Of a DNA stretch of 64,000 nt, positions 56,098-64,000 are shown one piece after another (the first letter of the stretch is position 1; every line of letters starts with the position of its first letter). The stretch is taken from positions 32,144,129 to 32,208,128 of the forward strand of contig NC_046683.1 of NCBI RefSeq assembly GCF_009870125.1, in the 5' to 3' direction. The notes under the pieces were generated by a model that ran no database searches, was not told the origin of the DNA, and saw only the letters and a list, made by a program, of their open reading frames with translations. Source of the stretch: Drosophila pseudoobscura (taxonomy: Eukaryota; Arthropoda; Insecta; Diptera; Drosophilidae). The position numbers and the translations under genes were made by a program.

Positions 56098-57270
56098 TTG
56101 GACGTTGACATGCAATGACTGCATCTATCAAGAGGCGATGCAATTACTGCACCGTCAAGTGGCCCGTGTGACACCAGCAGAAGGCTGTTACGCGCGGATC
56201 CCAGGCAAAACGCAGCCCTCCTCCCGCCCAACCGACCGAGGGACGCTGCCGCATGACGCGCGGTGCGTAGCCGAACCAAACGCGAGCATGCAAGAAAGAT
56301 AGATATTAGACTAACCTTCGAGGAAAATTAGCACTAAACTTATTAAGAAATTAAGCATGCAATAAAATACAAAATACAAATACCACTACAATTACTAATT
56401 ACTAGAAAGGTGTGTAAGGATTAGTAATTTAATAAGAGGAAGAGAATTAGTGGAGGATATAATATGGTAGAGGGAATTATAATCCGAGCATAAGACCCTA
56501 AACGGTTCATGCAAGGAATAATTCGATCTACAAAGTGGAAGGAACAACGGTATAAAGTTTCTAGTCAGTCTAATAGGAATCGTGAAGTTTATGCGGCTCA
56601 ACAGATCAGGGCTGTCTATGTCACCCCTGATCAAGTTGTGCATAAATATCACACCAAGCATTTTTCTACGGTTAACTAAGGATGGGAGGTTTACTAATAA
56701 TAGTCTACTAGAGTAAGATGGGAGTCTTACACCCGCATCCCAGTTAAGGCCCCGCAGAGCAAAGAGTAAAAAGTTTTTCTGTACTGATTCTATACGGTCC
56801 TGGTGTACTTTGTACTGAGGGCACCATACACAGGAGCCATATTCTAAGATCGGACGAACAAGCGAGGTATAGAGAGTCTTTGGGTCGTCAAATTCCTTTG
56901 ACCACCTCTTTATAAACCCAAGCACGCCCATGGCCTTATTTACCATGGTAGAAATGTGTTCGGAAAACTTTAACTTGGGATCTAACATAACACCCAGATC
57001 ATCCACCAGGGTAATTCTCTCAAGAGAACCCCCAAATAGGGTGTAGGGAGCTAACAAAGGGTTAGAACGATGAAATGTCATAACTTTGCATTTCGAGGCA
57101 TTAAGGTGTAACAAGTTTGCACAACACCATGACTGAAAGCTATTGAGATCGGATTGCAAGCGAGAATGAAATGAAATGTCCTTGTACTGGACACAGAGTT
57201 TAACATCATCCGCATACATAAGTACTCGAGAGTATGTTATTACTGAAGGCAAGTCATTAATAAAGAGTGT
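56098..57270 (-). mobile_element. LINE fragment, third copy, joined to P5
   Basis: Same left end as at 18293 and 34839 and the same truncation point inside the RT (TLFINDLPSVI) joined to P gag through TGT. So this LINE-P joint was copied with the block at 34.8-36 kb. The RT C-terminal part is more complete here than in 34839-35993. Confidence 0.86.
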
Positions 57271-58110
57271 AATCGGAATCATCATTCATCTTTGCATCAC
57301 TCTCAGCCGCATCAGCCACCCCAATCATCAGCAGGACAATCTTCAACTACTGAACCGGTACTCCAACCAGCGCAACCCTCCTGGCAAACGGCTCATCAAG
57401 CTGCTTCATACTCTCATATGGAGATCGCAGCAGATGATCAAATTTTGTTGGCAACAGCTATGGTTTTGGTAAAGGATGCCACAGGTGAATACAAACTCGG
57501 TAGAGCGTTGCTTGATTCATGTTCTCAGGTTAATTTTGTAACCGAAACCTTTGCACAAAAGCTTCGCCTTCGTCGTGAAAAACACCACATTGGAATTCGC
57601 AGTATAGGAGACTCCCTTACTAGTTTGAAGGCTCGTACGACTACCTCTATTAAGTCACGTACTTCCGGCTATCAGCTCACTCTCCAGTTTGGAATCACAT
57701 CCCATATTGCCTACCAGCCAGATAATGAGATCGACATATCGAATTGGAACCTACCAGCTAACAATCCATTGGCTGACGAATCGTTCTATAGGACTAAACG
57801 TATTGATTTGTTACTGGGGACCGAAGCCTTCTATGGAGCTCTAGCTGTTGGCCAGATTCGCATTGGTCCAAATCTTCCCACTTTGCAGAAGACTCTTTTT
57901 GGTTGGGTTGTTGGGAGGTACCAGCGGCAATATAACAGACAGCCACCATTGTGCTTGGCGACTGTAGAAGAGTCGATCGACAAGAATTTGCAGCAATTAT
58001 GGAAAGTGGACTCAATTGTCAAATACATGGATTTTGCGACGCATCGATTCGGGCATACGGCTGCTGTGTTTATGTGCGCACGGAGAATTCGCTTGGACAG
58101 GTCACAGTGA
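57271..58110 (+). pseudogene. P5 nucleocapsid end and protease
   Basis: Open from 57292: knuckle remainder, LLDSCSQVNF, FGWVVGRYQRQYNRQPPLCLATVEESIDKN. At about 58020 it jumps from the segment after the protease to RNase H (KYMDFATHRF is RNase H DNA in another frame). The whole RT is deleted. The joint shares only TC. Confidence 0.86.
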
Positions 58111-58589
58111 AATTGTTCACTTCTAAGTCTAGAGTAGCACCAGTGAAGAAACAGTCTCTTCCGAAGCTTGAACTATGCGGCGCACATCTACTTTCTCAGT
58201 TTTATAACAAATATTCATATTCAGTAATTACACTATCACATCTTATTTTTGGAGCGACTCACAGCTCGTATTGCATTGGCTGCAACAACACTCAGTCACC
58301 TTATCGACTTTTGTTGGAAATCGAGTGTCCGATATGGTTTTCGGGTCCTACGTTTCTAGTCGAAGATTTACTAAACTTTTGCTTCACATTGCCTTATTTG
58401 GAACATTCAACAAACTCATTTTGTAGAGGACATCCGTTTACTTCAGAAGCAAAAACCATTAAAAAGCAGCTTAAAGTTTCTTACTCCCTTTTTAGAAGTC
58501 GTGAACGGATTCGAACTTATCAAGGTTGGTGGACGTTTGGAATACTCAGACCTACAAGACGGTCAAAAACATCCGTTGCTGCTGCCTAG
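58021..58589 (+). pseudogene. P5 RNase H and connection remnant
   Basis: Starts at the deletion joint within IHGFCDASIRAYGCC and then follows P4 base for base at an offset of 14302 bp, including the YNKYSYSVI replacement and the IECPI to WFS and LPYLEHS joints. Confidence 0.86.
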
Positions 58590-58677
58590 TCAGTCCTAAT
58601 TTGTATGGAACTATATTCGCCATTTGCATCTTCGGAACTATCACGCTGGACATTAAGCCCTAGTCGCTCTCATTCGT

Positions 58678-59766
58678 TTGAAGTATTGGATCGTTAACGC
58701 CAGAGACTTGGCACGTAGAATTGTTCGCTCCTGTGTACACTGCGTTCGCTACAGACCGAAGCTGCTACAACAACTCATGGGCTCATTACCGACTACGCGA
58801 CTCGCTCCTGCTCGACCCTTTGAACGCTGTGGAGTTGACTTTTGTGGACCCATCAACACATATCTACGCATTCGAGGAAAGGGACCTACAAAAGCATACA
58901 TAGCCGTGTTCGTTTGCCTTCTCACCAAGGCCGTTCACATCGAAGTAGTCTCTGATTTGTCAACAAAGTCGTTCTTAAACGCATTGAAACGGATGGGAGG
59001 TCGTCGTAAGCTGCCGACAGACATCTTTTGCGATAATGCCACTAACTTTGTAGGGGCATCGAATCAACTGCAGGAACTAAAAAAGTTTATGTTTTTAAAG
59101 CAGACCCAAGATGAAATCTATAAATTTTGCGCATCTGACTTTATTAATTTCCATTTTATTCCCCCCAGGGCACCTTATTTCGGAGGCCTTTGGGAAGCGG
59201 CAGTCAAGAGTGCAAAGGGGCTGTTAAATCGTACGCTGGCCAACACCAGGTTCACCTTTGAAGAGTTGAGCACTGTCGTCGTCGAGATAGAATCGATCCT
59301 CAACTCGCGCCCGCTATCGCCGCTTTCGTCAGACCCAAATGACTATAGCACTCTCACGGCTGGTCATCTCTTGGTTGGCGAATCATTGCGATCACTACCT
59401 GAAAGGTCCCTCGAGAATATCAAGCTGTCAAGCATGGACCGCTACGATGCGAATACGGCCGTCAAGCAACGGTTTTGGAAGCAATGGTCTGCTGACTATG
59501 TCAACGAATTGCGATCGCGCACGAAGTGGACAGCACCCTCAACGAACCTCACCGAGGGCACGTTGGTCATCATCCATGAGGACAACCTGCCACCGCTACG
59601 CTGGAAACTAGGCCGAGTGCAGTCTACTGTGCTTGGGAAGGATGGACTTGTACGAGTGGTGCACCTCCGCACTGCAAATGGAACATGTTGCAGGCCAATA
59701 CACAAGTTGGCAATTCTTCCGGTGGTTTCAAAGCAGTCCTTTCAACGGGGCCGGGATGTTCGGTGA
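58678..59766 (+). pseudogene. P5 integrase, 362-codon open frame
   Basis: Duplicate of the P4 integrase, but it keeps Trp in GGLWEAAVKS. D,D,E residues present. It also reads through the normal TGA position into the LTR. Confidence 0.86.
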
Positions 59767-60053
59767 AACTCCTTTAAGGAACAAGTATTCAAATGACCCT
59801 CGTAAAATAGAGAGCCTACGCTCACTCTTTGTATTTACTCTCACCATAATTGTACTAAATTTACCACTGTATTCTCTCTCTTATGCCCAGTACTCAAGCA
59901 GTAAGATTTGTAATAAATAGTTATTCCCTAATACTCAACTGGATCGATCGACTTTTCCCTTTCTTGTATAGACTTTGATTCGTTTGCAGAAAAAACTAAC
60001 ACACCCCCATCCGTGAATTAACATTAATGCGGAAAACGCTTCGTGTACAAACA
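59757..60053 (+). repeat. P LTR, right end of the duplicated Pao insertion
   Basis: 297 bp with the 19-bp extra segment. Followed by TCCTC (60054-60058) and element A, copying the joint at 45751/45752. Confidence 0.9.
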
Positions 60054-60058
60054 TCCTC

Positions 60059-60494
60059 TCTTAAAAGGAATACGGCTTTGGATTACGCGTTCTGCTAACT
60101 TTCCGCCTATCACACTCATAGCTGCTCCGGTGTCCAATAGACCAAGGACCGTTTGATCCAACAGGCGAACTTCCGCATATGGCCGCTTGTCCTTCTGCTT
60201 GAACCGAATGCAATTTATCGCTTTCGCCGCCTGCCGGAACGCTCTCATCCTTCTTGCACTCCTTGTGAGGGACTTATTACTTGGTTGGTCGTTGGTGAAA
60301 AACGAATGGGATCTGGCATGGACTAGTTGTGCCCAGGCTAAAGCTTTGTATATGTCGGATTCTGATTTCTCAGACGAAAGCTGGGTGGTAGTTTTAAGTA
60401 TCCCTACTGCGATTTCGCCTCTGCACTCGACTGCTTGCGCTGAACACTGACCGGCTGGCGAGGCTGGGTGTTCACTTTGCCGTTTTTTTGGCAT
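60059..60494 (-). pseudogene. A3 protease fragment
   Basis: Minus frame from MPKKRQSEHPAS (60494) to LGLLDTGAAMSVIGGKL and RIPFKR, where the Pao LTR cuts it. Unlike A1 it keeps the frame through the DTGA active site. Confidence 0.87.
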
Positions 60495-61726
60495 TTGCTA
60501 CACGACGGCTTATATTTATTAGGTGCTCCGCACCTCCTGCTATCGCAATCGTGGTAGCGATGCCCCTCCTTTCGGCAGTTCCAGCAAATCAGTGACATGG
60601 CTGCCACCTCGTCCTCTTCCTCTACGTCCGAGAATTCTGAGGCCTCCTCTAATTGGGCTTCCTCTACCAATTCCGCGACCTGTTTCCGGAAAGGAATCAA
60701 TTTCTGGTACCCATGACTCCGCCTTACGTCGTAGAGAAAACCCTCCCTTCTACGACAGACTTCTCTCAAACGTTCTACGGAGTCGATTTGGACATTCAGG
60801 AGCTCATGTCTAATTTCAGGTGGCAAATTGCGCCGTAAAGTTTCCACAATCGTTTTCTCTGACATGGGAGTTTCCAGATCATCCATCAGCAGTACCAGGG
60901 CGTCGTGGAAGGAATCGAAATTTTCTTTTTCTTTTTGCTGCCTGTCCCTTATCGCTTCTCTGATATCCACGTCGGTTCGAGAATCCCTAAACTGCTTTCT
61001 TAGGGCTTGGCATAACCGGTCCCATCTCATCGATCCGGAAGTCTTGTGGTAACGCCAATAAAAATCTCTGGCCTTTCCGTCGAAAAGCAGACTGGCGTTA
61101 CTGCACAGAACTGGAAAATTTCCCTCGAGAGTCTGATGCGTCAAAACCTCTACCCTATAGAGAAAATTATCAATGCCCAATCCTTTTTGGGTCCCATTTA
61201 AACGTAATTTCCAACTATTGAGGATATGGGCGACTTGTCCGGTCGCTGACTCAGATCTGAGACTGTACTGCTTGGACTGTTGTAGCTCGGAAACTGTGCT
61301 GAATACTGACTATTCAGTCCCTGTCGGAATGTTTCCTCCACTTCTCTGTCCCTATTTTGTTGGACCGGATTATCCGCTTCCCCCCGTCTATTCCCTTGAG
61401 GAATGCTATTGCCAGTCTCTTGCAAATGCGCTGCTATGCTGGACTGAATGATTTAAGCCATATTGTCCGTGAGCTGGGCTACCAACTCGTTTTGCATCGT
61501 GCTGATGGCCTGTGTAACCATGCTACTAACTCTTTCAGCGGTTATGGCTGCTGCTTCGTTTTGCTTGGCCTGGGACCTGGTATTATGAGGAATACTTCTA
61601 TCGACGCATAGCGTCTTGCATGTGGGACAGGTAGTATGGGTCTTGACATGTGACTCAATACAAGTTTTGTGGCAACTGGCATTTTGGCGCCGGAGCCGGT
61701 TCAGGCTCGTTATCGGGGTTCTCCAT
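60404..61726 (-). pseudogene. A3 gag
   Basis: Copy of A1 gag at offset 14301: ATG 61726 (MENPDNEPEPAP), RING-H2-like finger at about 61681-61617 with the same frameshift, TGA at QLTDNMA, capsid, first knuckle intact, second knuckle lacking its first Cys. One difference is EGFLYDVRR for EGFLDDVRR. Confidence 0.87.
60482..60488 (-). promoter_or_regulatory. Candidate -1 frameshift site, A AAA AAC (A3)
   Basis: Same heptamer and phase as in A1 and A2. Confidence 0.65.
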
Positions 61727-62911
61727 TGTAAAAAAAAATAAAATCAAACTTAATTCCTAACTTCCTGACAAAAAATATATCCCACAAAAACTACACGACA
61801 AAACCTAAACACTTACTTATCAAACGCAGACAAAACCAAAGTTAAAAATATGTTAATAGTAAAACTAAATTAAGTATTCTTGTTAAAAGTCAGTTAACTT
61901 ATGCTAGCAAACCTAAGATGACCTAAAAATTCAAAAATAATAAGTAATTGTACGTGAACTCAAATTGCAAAGAGAACTGATTCTTCGTGTTATAATTCAT
62001 AGCTTTCTACGTTGCCAACTTAGGGCCAATGGCCCAGCAACCGCCACAGCTGTTCTCAAGTCTGGCTGTCTTTGTACAGCGGGAGAGCTAGCAAATCAAC
62101 AGCCCTACCAAATAACACACATGGAATGTAAACCACAAGAATAGAACGCAAAGAAGATGATTCGATAAAATAAAATCATAAAAATTTTGTCTTACGCATA
62201 GCTAATCCCCATGCGAAACGGACTCTATGCTAATTGAGACCCCAATTCCGTAGCACAAAAGAAAAATGAAAAGAATGTGTACGCGCGCAGACGCCTTGCA
62301 CTTGTCGCTGTCTAATCAACCAACAACAACTGCATGCGCGAGCCGTGGCCAGCTGCTGCTTTGATTCGCGCCGCTGTCGTCCAAACATCTCGGCTCGGCA
62401 CTCTACACTTAAAATGAGCATGCTGCTTTTGATTTCACTCGTGGCCAACGGAATTCTATAATCAAGATTAATCCGAGTATGTCCAACGCTCTAAAGCTCA
62501 TCAGCAGCAATGGCTAAGCCTTCTACGCAGTCCTTCAGTCGTGGGCAGGGTTCCGTAAATAAACGAGCTTCCCTCTGCAGTCCTATGCGCCGGAAAGACC
62601 ATGTTTAAGACTCCTGCCTCACAAAAAGTAGGGTATTATTAGGATCGATGCACTTTTCGAAATGCTCCTCAGACGTGGCCGGATGAAAAGTCAAAACTTC
62701 TGCTTCCGTTTTCCGAATCGTCTGATGAGCTCTCTACTTGGTGTTGAGAAAAGAAGATATTCTTCAGCAATGACCACTTCCAGAGAAACGATTTTGGTCA
62801 ATGCCGTCTATGCTGAATCGGGAATTTTTTTAAAAACGAAAAAAAAGGATGTCACAGTGTTGATGGTGTCATACTTGAAAAGGTGTGGCCCCACGTTGGG
62901 CGCCAATTTTT
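61727..62911 (-). promoter_or_regulatory. A3 leader and tRNA-Lys primer-binding site
   Basis: Primer-site complement GCCCCACGTTGGGCGCCA at 62888-62905. The leader is otherwise nearly identical to 47426-48584 and shows no gene. Confidence 0.8.
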
Positions 62912-64000
62912 TGTTATAATACTATATCTATGATTCATAAATGTAACGTGTCACCTACGCACGTCTGTGTATATAAATCCTGCCAGGCTAGCTGTTATTC
63001 AGCGAAGGGAAGCACACGCTTTGGGTTTCCGGCCTCTGCTCGTCGGCTATTGTAGTGATATTCTTGCCCCCCCTCCTGCTGGTGGCCTATACGCATTATA
63101 CCGCGAATGAAGTAGCGTGTCACGACGAAAATGCTTAACCGGGAGACACTGTTTATTCCTGAATAGAATTATAGTTGTGTGCTAGAAAGGTATCTCAACT
63201 CCGCCTCTGGTGTTGTCGAGGTCGTGTCGCCCACCCTACCATGGCCATTCCAAGCCATTCGATTCAATGACGGAATGGCCCCTTTGTCCTGGGCGTCCTA
63301 CATGGGGAGTTTGCCAGCGAAAGCAAAGCGGTAGATTAATACATTATAAAGTTTATTCACATACTGGCTAAAACAATAACACTACCGCAAATACCATGAT
63401 ATAAACACCTACATTGAAAGAATAGCTAAATGAAATATATGTATAAAATTCCTAAAAATAATTGGCAAACTAATCTGCTTGGTGACTCCGTAATGTTACG
63501 AATTCAACCCGAGTGGGCCCTTCTCCCTCTCACTCACCGATCGGCCCTAGTTCCCTTGTTTCAAGTTTGATTTATTAATAATAGAATTTACTCAATGTCC
63601 ACTCATACCTTTTCTCCAGTTTATGGCTCCATCGGCGAAAGCGCTTTCCTCGATGAGTACCTAAAGCTGCTGTGGTGGAAAAACACTTAAATGGGCACAA
63701 GGTTGGGGGAAATCATATTCGCAGATCGGCGAGAGTCACGAGAAGCCACTACCGGGATTAAATCTAATTTTCTCCTAATTAACTCCGCATAAAAACCATG
63801 ATTAATTACACTATTCCAACCGCAAATACAATTATTCCGTCAATCCGTTCTCCCTCTGCCCCCCTATTCTCTTTCTAACTCTGTTATCTTTGCTTCCTTT
63901 CCACCTCCGGGGCGAAAGGGAACACCACAAATTCTGTCCACTGCTTCTGCAGGTGAAAAGTACGCGAATGCAAAGAAAAGGCCAACAGCCAATCTCCGAC
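62912..64000 (-). repeat. A LTR, cut by the window end
   Basis: Starts TGTTATAATAC (TG kept, unlike at 48609) and follows the A LTR to the last base, about 1.09 kb of an expected 1.87 kb. It has a few small differences from the other copy. Confidence 0.85.

Overview
This window is a heterochromatin-like mosaic of nested retrotransposons. I see no host gene, tRNA, rRNA or CRISPR array. The organism is almost certainly a Drosophila. It carries INE-1/DINE-1-type Helitron relatives that end in a TATACCCG..CGGGTATA inverted repeat, an Osvaldo/Ulysses-like Ty3/Gypsy element, an mdg3/Blastopia-like Ty3/Gypsy element, two BEL/Pao families and a Jockey/CR1-like LINE. Species and chromosome cannot be told from the sequence; pericentromeric, dot or Y heterochromatin all fit.

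I use working names. A is the Osvaldo/Ulysses-like Gypsy (minus strand, LTR about 1.87 kb, tRNA-Lys primer site). P is a Pao-like element (plus, LTR about 0.28 kb, near-tRNA-Lys primer site). B is the mdg3/Blastopia-like Gypsy (plus, LTR 0.3 kb). D is a BEL element (plus, LTR 364/180 bp, tRNA-Tyr primer site). DINE is the INE-1-like Helitron relative. LINE is the 5'-truncated non-LTR element.

Layout: 1-1610 is the pol half of an A element. At 1611 a P element is inserted. Its 5-bp target duplication TCCTC recurs at 45752-45756, where the same A element resumes (protease and gag to 47425, leader, LTR 48609-50476). One Pao insertion has therefore grown to about 44 kb. Inside it lie P0 (1616-6338), LTR, P1 (6617-11922, holding a B remnant), LTR, P2 gag (12669-13388), B1 (13389-30508), a shared B LTR, B2 (30809-34838), a LINE fragment, P3 (35994-39911), LTR, P4 (40209-45454), LTR. 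B1 is interrupted by two head-to-tail DINEs (16091-17773), the LINE (18293-20769) and element D (21879-30176, target duplication AAGGC). B2 carries the same DINE and LINE insertions at the same bases, so it is a tandem duplicate of B1 and not a second insertion.

From 50477 to 54483 lies a second A copy (A2) that shares the A LTR. It ends exactly at a DINE edge. From 54484 to the window end the 33.2-50 kb block repeats (DINE, B pol, LINE, P5, A3 gag, A LTR), about 21.27 kb downstream of its twin and later about 14.30 kb after an internal deletion in P.

Almost every coding region is broken, and many lesions are shared among copies, so the region grew by DNA recombination between repeats and not by new transposition. 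The main exception is D, whose 1314-codon pol frame is intact with protease, RT, RNase H and integrase active-site residues. D also has an unusual third ORF in the env position: a zinc-knuckle module joined to a protease-like fold without its catalytic Asp. Two in-frame TGA codons replace zinc-binding Cys codons in its Gag. A has a canonical A AAA AAC slippery heptamer at its gag-pol overlap and a RING-H2-like finger at the Gag N-terminus.
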